The notes beneath the pieces were generated by a model. That model did not search any database. It saw only the letters and a program-made list of their open reading frames with translations, and had not been told where the DNA came from. A program made the position numbers and the translations under genes. A stretch of 37,796 bases of DNA from positions 1 to 37,796 of the forward strand of contig DCXP01000045.1 in assembly GCA_002327725.1 (NCBI GenBank). The letters are read 5' to 3'. The DNA is from Proteobacteria bacterium UBA2133 (lineage in GTDB: Bacteria > Pseudomonadota > Gammaproteobacteria > Arenicellales > UBA868). This document shows, in pieces, positions 7,808 to 16,155 of the stretch; the first letter of the stretch is position 1, and each line of letters starts with the position of its first letter.

Positions 7808-8089
7808 ATGAATATTTATGTTGGAAATCTTTCATACAGCATTACCGAAGACGACCTTCGTGCGCTGTTCAGTGAATTTGGCGATGTCAGCAGCGCCAAG
7901 CTGATTATTGACCGCGATACCGGCCAGTCAAAAGGATTCGGCTTCGTCGAGATGTCGGCTAACGATGCGGGACAAAAAGCCATCGATGAGATCAATGGCC
8001 GCGAAGTGAGCGGACGTGCGCTCAAGGTCAACGAAGCACGACCGCGTGAAGAAAGGCCCCGTCGCGGAGGAGGCGGCGGCCGCTACTGA
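7808..8089 (+). CDS. RRM-type single-domain RNA-binding protein
   Basis: 93 residues starting at the ATG at 7808; the frame is open further upstream, but the RRM begins here. RNP2 (IYVGNL) is at residues 3-8 and RNP1 (KGFGFVEM) at about 41-48. The fold ends near VNEARPR and is followed by a short Arg/Gly-rich tail (RPRRGGGGGRY). This is the standard form of bacterial glycine-rich RNA-binding proteins, some of which are cold-induced in cyanobacteria and proteobacteria. AAGAG lies about 8 bp before the ATG. The gene stands alone behind a long leader. Confidence 0.95.
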   Translation: MNIYVGNLSYSITEDDLRALFSEFGDVSSAKLIIDRDTGQSKGFGFVEMSANDAGQKAIDEINGREVSGRALKVNEARPREERPRRGGGGGRY

Positions 8090-8171
8090 AACCGAACCCG
8101 CAGTTAAGTTTTCACGTTTAAACCGTCCGGCCGGCATCGGCGATGCCGGCTGGCGGCGCCCCGGTTTGATG

Positions 8172-8204
8172 CCGGCAGTGACGCTGCCGGGCTGTTATTT
8201 TCTT
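8172..8204 (+). terminator. Probable rho-independent terminator after the RRM gene
   Basis: Stem CCGGCAG (8172-8178) and CTGCCGG (8184-8190) with a 5-nt loop, followed by gctgttattttctt. A second perfect hairpin with 9-bp arms (GCCGGCATC and its complement, 8130-8150) lies just upstream without a T-run. The position 80-115 bp after the stop fits termination of the RRM transcript. Confidence 0.5.
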
Positions 8205-8354
8205 CGGTCGTCATGACTGAACCCTCACCATTGTCCCGCGGCTGGGACAGACTGGCCACGCTGATGCGCTGGCTCGGCGCTGATTCGCGCGGCGGAGCGG
8301 CCAAGGAGCGCGCTATCGCCACCCTCGGCGCAGTGTCCTAAGACGATGAACGGG

Positions 8355-8960
8355 TCAGGCTGATTCGCGCAGCAGACTCTGGGAGTCGTCGAGGTCTTCC
8401 TTGTGGTCAACATCCCGAAGGACTGCATCGTTTGCCATCGGCACTTCGACCACCGCCGAGGCGAGATGATCAAACAGGCATCGCGCCAGATCATCTCCGG
8501 TTAAGGCAAGCAGTTTGCCGAACCAGGCGCGGGGGAACAGCACCGGGTGTCCCCGGCGCTTGCCGAAACAGGCAACCCGCACGGCATCAGGACAGAAACC
8601 GTCAATCAACCGGTTGATCTGCCGGTCGCTCACCCAAGGCATGTCGCCGAGGCAGAGCACCATGCCGTCGAGCCCGGTGGGCAACTCCGTAACCCCGGTG
8701 CTGATGGATGTGCTGATGCCGCTTCGGTAATTCGGATTGTGAATCCAGTTTACGGGCCGGCCTTGAAGAGCTTCCTGCAGGGGCGCACGTTCGTGACCGG
8801 TTACAACATGAACGGTACCGGCCCGCGACGCCAGTGCGGCGTCAACGGCGTGGGCGACGACGGCTTTTTCCTGCCAGGGGAGTAACAGCTTGTTGGGGCC
8901 GCCTGCCCGGAGCGAACAGCCCGCGGCGAGTACCAGTGCATCGATTCTGGCGGACAGCAT
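8355..8960 (-). CDS. MobA/MocA-like nucleotidyltransferase
   Basis: 201 residues. The N-terminal VLAAGCSLRAGGPNKLLLPW is the nucleotide-binding signature of MobA-like transferases. LCLGDMPWVS is the acidic metal-binding motif, and GHPVLF and DVDHKEDL are conserved in molybdenum-cofactor cytidylyl- or guanylyltransferases. It may therefore add CMP or GMP to molybdopterin for a molybdoenzyme, but no xanthine dehydrogenase, XdhC or other molybdenum gene lies nearby. C-S replaces the more usual R-S after the LAAG. It stands alone, with 211 bp of apparently empty sequence upstream. Confidence 0.85.
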   Translation of the reverse strand: MLSARIDALVLAAGCSLRAGGPNKLLLPWQEKAVVAHAVDAALASRAGTVHVVTGHERAPLQEALQGRPVNWIHNPNYRSGISTSISTGVTELPTGLDGMVLCLGDMPWVSDRQINRLIDGFCPDAVRVACFGKRRGHPVLFPRAWFGKLLALTGDDLARCLFDHLASAVVEVPMANDAVLRDVDHKEDLDDSQSLLRESA

Positions 8961-9172
8961 CGACTATGCCCGGTTTGTGCTGCGGCTTAAGCGGCTGACC
9001 GTCATTGCGTTTTCAGCATCCGTAACTGGTCTCCTCAACTGTACCGGCTATGCAATTTTGGGTCTTGCGCCATTACAACGCGCCTTAGCACAAGAGTCAA
9101 CAATCCTTCACCGAATTGTCATGCGCGTGATCCGCCTGGAATCAGCCGAAATAGCGACAGCACCCGGCGGTC

Positions 9173-10363
9173 TCAGATTGGATCGGGGGAGATTTCCTGC
9201 AGCGCCAGGGCCGCATACATCGCCACTCCGGCCGGAAAAGCGTCTTCGTCGAGGCGCATTCTCGAGGAATGGCAGGGCTGCGGCTCTCCATCAGGCGGGG
9301 CGGCGCCGATAAAAACAAATGCGCCGGGAAAGCGTTCCAGCAGATAGGAGAAGTCCTCGGCTCCCATACAGGGGGTGGGCATCTGCAGGTACTGCCCATC
9401 ACCCAGCACCGCTTTCGCCGCGCGGGCCACCGCCTGTGCACCGCTGTCATGGTTCACCGTCGGTGGGTAACCCTTTTCAATCTCGTAGGCCACCTCAAGG
9501 CCATGTGCTGCCGGAATCTGCCGCACCAGCTGCTCTACAGCGGCCGCCAGACGTGCGCGGGCCTCAGCCGATAGCGAACGCAGGGTGATTTCCATTTCGG
9601 CGAATTCGGGGATCACGTTGCTGGTGGTGCCCGACTGGATCCGTCCCACCGTTGCCACCACCGGATCAAAGACGTCAAAGCGTCTTGTGACCATGGCCTG
9701 AATTGCCTGCACCACTTCGCAGGCCACCGGAGTCGGGTCAAGGGCATTGTGCGGCATTGAGCCGTGACCGCCTTTTCCGACCAGACGTGCGAATACCGTA
9801 TCGACCGCCGCCAGAATCGGTCCCGTGCGGCAGGCGATGGTGCCGCTCGGAAGCTCGGGCTCTACGTGCAATGCAAAGATGGCTTGTGGTGCGCCATCAG
9901 CATCGAGCAAGCCTTCATCAAGCATCGGCCTGGCACCGCCCGGTCCTTCTTCGCCTGGCTGAAACATAAAGCGCACACTGCCGCTGATCCTTTCACGGTA
10001 TTGACACAGCAGGTGGGCGGCACTCACCAGCATGGCCGTGTGGGCGTCATGCCCGCAGGCATGCATGCAGCCCTGCTCGGCTGATGCAAAAGGCAGGCCG
10101 GTTTCTTCCGGCATGGGCAGCGCATCCATGTCTCCGCGCAGCAGCACCGCCGGGCCCGGATTCGCACCATGCAGTGTCGCCACGATGCCGCTGGTGTTTT
10201 TCGACAACTGGATATCAAGCTCCAGGCCTTCCAGCGAATCGAGCACGGCCTTTTGTGTCCTGGGCAGGTGCAGACCCAGCTCGGGATGCTGGTGAATTTC
10301 GCGGCGCAGGGCCACCGTACGCTCCTGCAGCGATCGCGCCTGTTCAAGCAGTTCTGTTGTCAT
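9173..10363 (-). CDS. M20 family amidohydrolase (hippurate/N-acyl amino acid hydrolase type)
   Basis: 396 residues, the normal length. Visible in order: RREIHQHPELGLHLPRTQ, LLRGDMDALPMPE, HACGHDAHTAML, FQPGEEGPGGA, a dimerisation domain (HGSMPHNALDPTPVACE), then MGAEDFSYLLERFPGAFVFIG and a final CHSSRMRLDEDAFPAG. These supply the metal-binding Cys, His and Glu set of the M20D amidohydrolases such as HipO, AbgA and IAA-amino-acid hydrolases. It should act in the cytoplasm on N-acyl amino acids, but the substrate cannot be told. AAGAGA precedes the ATG by 1 bp or more. There is no operon partner. Confidence 0.94.
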   Translation of the reverse strand: MTTELLEQARSLQERTVALRREIHQHPELGLHLPRTQKAVLDSLEGLELDIQLSKNTSGIVATLHGANPGPAVLLRGDMDALPMPEETGLPFASAEQGCMHACGHDAHTAMLVSAAHLLCQYRERISGSVRFMFQPGEEGPGGARPMLDEGLLDADGAPQAIFALHVEPELPSGTIACRTGPILAAVDTVFARLVGKGGHGSMPHNALDPTPVACEVVQAIQAMVTRRFDVFDPVVATVGRIQSGTTSNVIPEFAEMEITLRSLSAEARARLAAAVEQLVRQIPAAHGLEVAYEIEKGYPPTVNHDSGAQAVARAAKAVLGDGQYLQMPTPCMGAEDFSYLLERFPGAFVFIGAAPPDGEPQPCHSSRMRLDEDAFPAGVAMYAALALQEISPDPI

Positions 10364-10526
10364 GTCTCTTCATGCTTCGATGGCATCGGTTGACGCCATT
10401 TTGCATCAAGGCGGGACACCAGGGACAGAAAAACACGGGTATTTGCGGGAAAACCGCAGGTGAATCACCGCGGCCGACCGGGTCGCAGCCGCAGCCGCCT
10501 GGCTCATGCAGTGCTGCAGTGGGTGT

Positions 10527-10703
10527 TCAGTCGAGCGGGTCGGACCACAAGCCGTCCTCCGGATGCATCTCGATATACTCGAACTCAAACTCGGCAAGAC
10601 CCTGTTTATGCAGCTTTTCGATGGGCACGCCGAGTTCGATCAGTTCGGTGATCATCGTGAAGGCTTGGCCTGCGTCCGGATCCTGTTTCTTGGGTATTGG
10701 CAT
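10527..10703 (-). CDS. Small conserved-looking hypothetical protein (58 aa)
   Basis: Starting at the ATG at 10703 the product is 58 residues, beginning MPIPKKQDPDAGQAFTM and ending GLWSDPLD. The frame extends to an ATG at 10748, but AGAGACAGGG lies close to the inner ATG and the sequence becomes protein-like only there. It is acidic and rich in Glu/Leu/Ile (for example LIELGVPIEKLHKQGLAEF), predicted helical, with no signal peptide or membrane segment. I do not recognise a family. A perfect CRP-type palindrome lies about 78 bp upstream and suggests a regulated gene. Confidence 0.5.
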   Translation of the reverse strand: MPIPKKQDPDAGQAFTMITELIELGVPIEKLHKQGLAEFEFEYIEMHPEDGLWSDPLD

Positions 10704-10773
10704 CGCCCTGTCTCTCAGTCGACTCAGCATGACTGTTTTCAGGGCCATAATCAGGGGGAAAGATGGTTTTATC

Positions 10774-10789
10774 TGTGATGCGCATCACA
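10774..10789. promoter_or_regulatory. Perfect 16-bp palindrome matching the CRP/FNR-family consensus
   Basis: TGTGATGCGCATCACA is a perfect palindrome and an exact match to the E. coli CRP half-sites (TGTGA-N6-TCACA), which Vfr-type proteins also recognise. It lies upstream of the 58-residue protein at 10527-10703 (minus) and downstream of the hydrolase stop at 10858. Regulation by a CRP/Vfr homologue is inferred. Confidence 0.6.
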
Positions 10790-10857
10790 TGAAAAGGCGA
10801 AACCCTCTGGCGGCCCCGGGGCCGCTGCCCTGATTGACAGGGTCTTAAGGGCCCCGG

Positions 10858-11682
10858 CTAAAGCAGCGTATCCAGAAAGTCTGCGACCCTTCTGGCAAAC
10901 CTTTTGTCATCCCAGTAGGCGAGATGAGACGCCGGGGTCCAGCCGGTAACCGGGCCGCCGACGTTAATCCGCTCATCGCTGTGCACAACATCCGCATAAG
11001 CCGCATTGATCGGCTTTAACGGCCAGCCCAATACATCATCGGGATCAAAAAAATTAAGCCAGCGGGCATGGGGCTTAAGACGCGCCGGCAGCCGGGGCGG
11101 CGGAAAGCGGATCGGCATAACTTCCGTGCAGGCAAAAGTGAAGAGCGGAATGTTGCAGCCGAAAGTGATGAAGCCGCTCAGCCAGTTCATGCGCTCAAAA
11201 GACGACAGGCGCTTGTCCGGCCGGTGCTGGCTGTCCCAGATGTAGTTCGACAGGATGTGACCGCCGAAAGAATGGGCCAGCGCCACCAGCGGTACCGCCC
11301 GGCCCGCCAGCGGCTCGTGATACAAGGCGCCGACGGCTTCCCGGACCCGCGCGTGAATGCGCCGATAGGTCATGGTCTCTTCGCCGCCGCGGCGCCTGCC
11401 CGACGGCAGCTGCCGGTAACCGACCGCGTCGCCCAGCGCGTTCAGCAACAGCGTGCGAAGACCCCGTGCACGGAGGTCGGCCGCCTGGTAGGCGGCCTCC
11501 AGGTAGGCATCCTGTGCCGGGCGCAGGATATCGTCCCAGTAAACCGACTGCCACGCCAGCACCTCAGGGTCGTGGCCGAGCGTTTCCAACTGGGCCGAAA
11601 CGCCCGCAACAAGACCGTCGGCAAAGCCGGGCGTCTGCCGGCCGATTCCGTGAATCACCAGGCACGCCAGTTCTTTTTTCAT
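10858..11682 (-). CDS. Alpha/beta-hydrolase-like protein
   Basis: 274 residues. It starts with a beta strand and oxyanion segment (ACLVIHGIGRQTPGFADG), a pattern of lipase-like hydrolases. The nucleophile elbow appears to be LAHSFGGHILSNYIWDS, with AHSFG in place of the strict GxSxG. An acidic residue in NFFDPDDVLGWP and a late histidine in ASHLAYWDD are reasonable Asp and His partners. There is no signal peptide. The substrate is unknown. It is divergent from the malonyl-CoA synthetase gene, with about 120 bp of shared upstream region. Confidence 0.8.
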   Translation of the reverse strand: MKKELACLVIHGIGRQTPGFADGLVAGVSAQLETLGHDPEVLAWQSVYWDDILRPAQDAYLEAAYQAADLRARGLRTLLLNALGDAVGYRQLPSGRRRGGEETMTYRRIHARVREAVGALYHEPLAGRAVPLVALAHSFGGHILSNYIWDSQHRPDKRLSSFERMNWLSGFITFGCNIPLFTFACTEVMPIRFPPPRLPARLKPHARWLNFFDPDDVLGWPLKPINAAYADVVHSDERINVGGPVTGWTPASHLAYWDDKRFARRVADFLDTLL

Positions 11683-11801
11683 GTGTCTTTCAAAAAGGAC
11701 CTGTGGCGGTTATCCATACTGTGGGCCAAGTCTAACGTCCGCGGCGTCTGGCGATTGATCCCGCTAAAATTGCGCCTTTGCGAAACCCCGAAGCGTGGCG
11801 T

Positions 11802-13316
11802 TTGAACGAAAATCTTTATCTGCTGTTACGCCGTCATTTCCCCGATGACCCCAGGGCACCCTGGCTGGTAGCGCCAAACGGCGATACCCGCTACTACGGT
11901 GACATCGACAACGCCACGGCGCGTTACGCGGGGGCTTTACAGGCGCTCGGCCTGCGGCCCGGCGAGCGCCTGCTCGCCCAGGTCGATAAATCCCCAGAGG
12001 TTCTGCTGCTGTACCTTGCGACGCTGCGCCTCGGCGCCGTTTTCGTTCCGCTCAACACCGCGTACACCCCGGCCGAGCTTGCCTATTTTCTGAATGACGC
12101 CACGCCCAGACTTTTTGTGGCGAGACCCGAGGACGCATCGGCACTGCAGGAGAGCGCCTCGCATGCCGGGGCGACCCTGCTGACGCTCGGGAGCGGCGGC
12201 GAGGGTACTCTGATGGACGCGGTCGCTGCAGCAGACCCGCACATCCCCATTGCCGAGCTTGGCGGTGACGACATCGCGTCGATCATTTACACCTCCGGGA
12301 CCACCGGGCGCTCCAAAGGCGCGATGCTGAGCCACGACAACCTCGCCAGCAATGCGCTCACACTGATCGACCTTTGGGGCTTCGTCAAAAACGATGTGCT
12401 GCTGCATGCCCTGCCGATCTACCACGTGCACGGGTTGTTTGTCGCCGTGCACTGCGCCATGCTGCGCGGTATCCCGATGCGCTTTCTGCCGCGATTCGAT
12501 GCCGATGAAGTGATCCGGCAACTGCCCTCGGTCACCGTCATGATGGGGGTGCCCACCTTTTACACGCGGCTGATGGACACGCCGGACTTTAACCGCGACC
12601 GGTGCCGTCAGATGCGTCTATTTATCAGCGGCTCGGCGCCGCTGCTGGCGCAGACCTTCGAGGCTTTTTTTGCCCACACCGGTCACCGGATTCTTGAACG
12701 ATACGGCATGTCAGAGGCCGGCATGATCGCCTCGAACCCGCTCGAGGGCGAACGGGTTGCCGGAACCGTGGGCTTCGCCCTGCCCGGGGTCACGCTGCGC
12801 ATCTGCGCCGCCGAGCATCAGACGGTCACCGCCGGGGCGACCGGGGTCCTGCAGATGCGCGGCCCGAATGTCTTCAGGGGCTACTGGCAGATGCCGGAAA
12901 AAACCGCCAGCGAATTTACCGATGACGGGTTTTTCATCTCCGGCGACATGGCGACGATGGATGGGCAAGGGCGGGTCCGGATTGTCGGGCGGGAAAAAGA
13001 CCTGGTGATCAGCGGCGGCCTCAATGTTTACCCCAAAGAAATCGAAAACGCGATTGATGCCCTTGAGGGCGTTAACGAAAGCGCCGTGATCGGTGTACCC
13101 CACGCAGACCTCGGCGAGGCGCTGGTGGCGGTGATCTGTCCGCTGCCGGGCGCCGTTATCGACCCCGATAGCGTAATCACCCAACTCAAATCACGGCTGG
13201 CGGGATTCAAGGTACCGAGACGGATTTTTACCGTGGAACAACTGCCGCGTAACGCCATGGGCAAGGTGCAGAAGAACCTGCTGCGCGAGCGCTACGCGCA
13301 AGCCTTCGATTCTTAA
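11802..13316 (+). CDS. matB: Malonyl-CoA synthetase (MatB-like) acyl-CoA synthetase
   Basis: About 504 residues from the preferred TTG at 11802 (MNENLYLLLRR); an in-frame TTG at 11778 would add eight. The AMP-binding signature YTSGTTGRSKGAMLSHDNL, the HVHGLFVAVHCAMLRG segment typical of malonyl-CoA synthetases, YGMSEAGM, the SGDMATMDGQGRVRIVGR hinge region and a C-terminal NAMGKVQKN with the catalytic Lys are all present. MatB makes malonyl-CoA from malonate, ATP and CoA. No malonyl-CoA decarboxylase lies beside it. It is convergent with the MazG-like gene, with 9 bp between stops. A medium- or short-chain acyl-CoA ligase is the main alternative. Confidence 0.85.
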   Translation: MNENLYLLLRRHFPDDPRAPWLVAPNGDTRYYGDIDNATARYAGALQALGLRPGERLLAQVDKSPEVLLLYLATLRLGAVFVPLNTAYTPAELAYFLNDATPRLFVARPEDASALQESASHAGATLLTLGSGGEGTLMDAVAAADPHIPIAELGGDDIASIIYTSGTTGRSKGAMLSHDNLASNALTLIDLWGFVKNDVLLHALPIYHVHGLFVAVHCAMLRGIPMRFLPRFDADEVIRQLPSVTVMMGVPTFYTRLMDTPDFNRDRCRQMRLFISGSAPLLAQTFEAFFAHTGHRILERYGMSEAGMIASNPLEGERVAGTVGFALPGVTLRICAAEHQTVTAGATGVLQMRGPNVFRGYWQMPEKTASEFTDDGFFISGDMATMDGQGRVRIVGREKDLVISGGLNVYPKEIENAIDALEGVNESAVIGVPHADLGEALVAVICPLPGAVIDPDSVITQLKSRLAGFKVPRRIFTVEQLPRNAMGKVQKNLLRERYAQAFDS

Positions 13317-13325
13317 GCGCTTGGG

Positions 13326-13679
13326 CTAGAGCTCGGTGTATTTTTTCGCGTTGCCCCGGGCTTTATCCGCCGGGTACTTCTGACGGTTCTTTTCCAACTT
13401 GGCCCAGGCCGCCTGCTCGATATCGAGACCCAGGCGTGACGCAAGACGCAGCGTATAAATCAGGACATCGGCGAGTTCTTCCGCCACCGCGTCGAGGTGC
13501 TCGGGCGCAAGCTGCCCGCTCTGGCGCTCGCTCAGCCACTGGAAGTGCTCGGCAAGTTCGGCCGCTTCGACCATCAGTGCCATCGCAAGATTCTTGGGAG
13601 AATGAAACTGCTCCCAGTCCCGTTCTTGGGCAAAGTCATCAATGGCATCGCTCAGTGCCTGGGTGAATGCGTCACTCAT
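13326..13679 (-). CDS. MazG-like nucleotide pyrophosphohydrolase
   Basis: 117 residues from the ATG at 13679; the frame runs further upstream, but the protein-like sequence starts at MSDAFTQALSDAIDDFAQERDW. FHSPKNLAMALMVEAAELAEHFQW and EELADVLIYTLRLA provide the ExxE and ExxD metal-binding pairs of all-alpha NTP pyrophosphatases, in the arrangement of the dCTPase/RS21-C6 subgroup. These hydrolyse (d)NTPs to the monophosphate, probably for pool sanitation. A purine-rich gagggcg precedes the ATG, which lies 16 bp after the creatininase stop. It is the last gene of the run that begins with phaR. Confidence 0.9.
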   Translation of the reverse strand: MSDAFTQALSDAIDDFAQERDWEQFHSPKNLAMALMVEAAELAEHFQWLSERQSGQLAPEHLDAVAEELADVLIYTLRLASRLGLDIEQAAWAKLEKNRQKYPADKARGNAKKYTEL

Positions 13680-13695
13680 CGCAGCGCCCTCGCGC

Positions 13696-14439
13696 TCAGG
13701 TGCTTTCGGTGAAAGCGGTGAAGTCTGCCAGGGTATCGTCGACCGCGGCCGCCAGGATGCGCTGGCCGTACTCAACGCTGGCGAGGCCCGGATTGGAACC
13801 GATGCGGCCGTCCGGAAAACTGCGCCGGTAATCGGCGGCATCGCGGATGGGGCCCGTATCCGCCTGCTCCGGGCTCATGCTCACGGTCTTCACCGCTTCG
13901 GGGTGAGCATACCAGCTCAAAGAAACCTCGGCGGGCGTGGCATGGCTGCCTTCGGCATCGCCAAAAAGTTCCTCGGAGAGCGCCCGGACGGCCGGTCCCA
14001 TCCACCAGTTACGCAGTTTGAGCCGCGGTGCGGCGCCATCGCGGCCGGCAAAACTGGCGCTCGACCAGACCTCGGAAAACGCCGTGTTGATCGTAGCCAC
14101 ATTGCCGCCGTGGCCATTGAGGAAGTACACGTGGGTAAACCCGTGCCGCAGCAGCGACTCAATGACATCGCCTACGAGGGCCAGCAGCGTCGAGGGACGC
14201 AGGGCAATGGTGCCGGGAAACCCCAGGTGATGCTGGGCCATGCCTACCGAGAGCGTCGGGCCGATCAGCACCGTGATGCGTCTCGCCATCTCGTGGGCAA
14301 TCGCTGTCGGGCAGATCGCATCGGTGCCGATGAGCCCGTTTGGGCCATGCTGCTCTGTCGAACCGATCGGCACAATGATTGCGCTTGAGGTCTTGAGATA
14401 TTCCTCGACCTCGGGCCAGACGGCAAGGTGCAGCAGCAT
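13696..14439 (-). CDS. Creatininase-family amidohydrolase
   Basis: From the ATG at 14439 the protein is 247 residues and begins MLLHLAVWPEVEEYL, the usual beginning in this family; a GTG at 14472 would add eleven. IVPIGSTEQHGPNGLIGTDA carries the Glu, His and Asp metal ligands, and FLNGHGGN is the second metal-binding and catalytic segment. Members include creatininase, MftE and formamide or dehydro-inosose hydrolases, so the reaction is probably cleavage of a cyclic or linear amide, with unknown substrate. It follows the thiamine-diphosphate enzyme at 34 bp or less and precedes the MazG-like gene by 16 bp, apparently in one transcript. Confidence 0.9.
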   Translation of the reverse strand: MLLHLAVWPEVEEYLKTSSAIIVPIGSTEQHGPNGLIGTDAICPTAIAHEMARRITVLIGPTLSVGMAQHHLGFPGTIALRPSTLLALVGDVIESLLRHGFTHVYFLNGHGGNVATINTAFSEVWSSASFAGRDGAAPRLKLRNWWMGPAVRALSEELFGDAEGSHATPAEVSLSWYAHPEAVKTVSMSPEQADTGPIRDAADYRRSFPDGRIGSNPGLASVEYGQRILAAAVDDTLADFTAFTEST

Positions 14440-14473
14440 TACGGACGCGACCCTGTGAAAAGTACTCGGCACA

Positions 14474-16153
14474 TCATGGCGTCGACCGCGCCCGAATCTC
14501 GCTCAGCGTCGTGGTATGGGCAATCGCTTCTGCGTCTGTGACGAGTTCAATCAGCGTGCTGCCTTGTGCCGCCAGTGCGCGGCGAAGGACCGGGCCGAAC
14601 TCAGCAGTCTGCGTAACCCGCTCGGCGGCAAAACCATAAGCGCCGGCGAGCGCCATAAAGTCCGGATTGTGCAGGTCGGAGTTCCGGGTCCGACCGGGGT
14701 AATGCATCTCCTGGTGCATGCGAATGGTGCCCAGCATCTCGTTATTGACCACGATGACGACGATGGACAATTCCTCCTGCACGATGGTCGCAAGTTCCTG
14801 GCTGGTCGTCTGGATATCGCCGTCGCCCACCACGGCAACCACCTGACGGTCCGGATGCTCAAGTGCTGCCGCGAGCGCTGCCGGAATGCCGTAGCCCATG
14901 GAGCCGCTGGTGGACGCGAGTTGCCTGCCGTTGCCGCGAAACCGGAAGAAGCGGTGCAGCCAGCCGGTATTGTTGCCGGCGCCGTTGCAGATGATGGCAT
15001 CGTCGTCGAGGGTGTCGCTGAGCTCACTGATGACAGACGCCAGGTTGACCTCGCCGGGCGCGTCCCCGGGAGTGCTCCAGCTGAGGTACGCCTCGTGCAG
15101 GCGTCTGGTTTCTTCTGCCCAGGGCAGTACGGCGGGCGGCGCAATATCCGAAAGTGCCAGTGCAAACGCAGGAGCAAGCGCCGTGATCGCCAGCGTGGGG
15201 TAGTACACACGCCCAAGTTCTTCCGCGCCCGGATAGATATGCACCAGCTGCTGCTCCGGCAGCGGCACCTTGAGCCGGCGGTAATGTTGCGTGGTCACTT
15301 CACCGAGGCGGATCCCCAGGGCAATCACCAGATCGGCCTCCATCACCGTGGTTGCCAGCTGCGGATTGATGCCGATGCCCACATCGCCGACGTACTGCGG
15401 GTCGGTATGATCAAAGACGTCCTGATAGCGCCATGCAGCCGCCACCGGAAGCTGCCAGCGCCCGGCGAATTCGTGCAGTGCAGCACGCGAGGGTGCATCC
15501 CAGTTGCGGCCGCCGGCGAGCAGCAGCGGCCGTTCGGCCTGCGCCAGCAGGCCGGCAAAACGTGCCATGTCGGATGCGTCGGGTGACAGTTGCAGCCGCT
15601 GGCGGGCAGGAAGGTCCGCAACCTCGGCGGCCTCGCGAAGGACGTCCTCGGGCAGAACCACCGCCACCGGACCCGGGCGGCCGTTGCAGGCGGTGTGAAA
15701 GGCACGGCTCATCACCTCGGGCAGACGCGCGGCGTCGTGGACCTGCTCGACGTGCTTGGTGAGCGGGCCATAAAAGCGGCTGTAGTCGATTTCCTGAAAG
15801 GCCTCGCGGCAGAGCGTGTCGCGGCTGACCTGGCCGATCAGCAGCACCACCGGGGTCGAATCCTGCGCGGCGACATGGATTCCGGACGCCGCATTGCTCG
15901 CCCCGGGGCCGCGCGTCACGAAACAGACCCCCGGCCGGCCCGTCAGTTTGGCACTGGCCTCGGCCATCATCGCGGCAGCGCCCTCCTGCCGGCAGACTAC
16001 GGTTCTGATACCCGGCGCGTCGTGCAGCGCATCAAGCGCTGCAAGATAACTTTCACCGGGGACGCAGAAGACGTGCTTTACTTCCTGTGCTGACAGGGCA
16101 TCAATCAGGATCTGGCCGCCACAGCGTGCAGCGGGCCGGCGGGTCGAGGGCAT
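14474..16153 (-). CDS. Thiamine-diphosphate-dependent enzyme, acetolactate-synthase-like
   Basis: 559 residues with the three-domain plan of the acetolactate synthase/carboligase family. The N-terminal pyrimidine-binding domain has the catalytic Glu in CRQEGAAAMMAEA and the GPGASNAASG segment. A central domain follows, and the C-terminal domain carries the ThDP motif GDGDIQ ending in NN (VVIVVNNEMLGT). It could be a carboligase or a 2-oxoacid decarboxylase; there is no small subunit as in true biosynthetic acetolactate synthase. The ATG is only 2 bp after the phaR stop, so it is almost certainly co-transcribed with phaR and with the creatininase gene that follows. Confidence 0.88.
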   Translation of the reverse strand: MPSTRRPAARCGGQILIDALSAQEVKHVFCVPGESYLAALDALHDAPGIRTVVCRQEGAAAMMAEASAKLTGRPGVCFVTRGPGASNAASGIHVAAQDSTPVVLLIGQVSRDTLCREAFQEIDYSRFYGPLTKHVEQVHDAARLPEVMSRAFHTACNGRPGPVAVVLPEDVLREAAEVADLPARQRLQLSPDASDMARFAGLLAQAERPLLLAGGRNWDAPSRAALHEFAGRWQLPVAAAWRYQDVFDHTDPQYVGDVGIGINPQLATTVMEADLVIALGIRLGEVTTQHYRRLKVPLPEQQLVHIYPGAEELGRVYYPTLAITALAPAFALALSDIAPPAVLPWAEETRRLHEAYLSWSTPGDAPGEVNLASVISELSDTLDDDAIICNGAGNNTGWLHRFFRFRGNGRQLASTSGSMGYGIPAALAAALEHPDRQVVAVVGDGDIQTTSQELATIVQEELSIVVIVVNNEMLGTIRMHQEMHYPGRTRNSDLHNPDFMALAGAYGFAAERVTQTAEFGPVLRRALAAQGSTLIELVTDAEAIAHTTTLSEIRARSTP

Positions 16154-16155
16154 AT

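Noticed and set aside
8213..8341. 42-codon plus-strand frame after the RRM terminator
   Set aside because: No ribosome site, no recognisable family and no promoter; too short to support by eye.
10810..10825. Perfect 16-bp palindrome GCGGCCCCGGGGCCGC as a terminator for the hydrolase gene
   Set aside because: It leaves no loop and is not followed by a T-run. It may still form a cruciform or act with the CCCTG/CAGGG repeat at 10828-10842, but I cannot support a function.
14516..15586. 356-codon plus-strand open frame across the ThDP enzyme gene
   Set aside because: Antisense shadow with no domain; the minus-strand gene has all ThDP-enzyme motifs.
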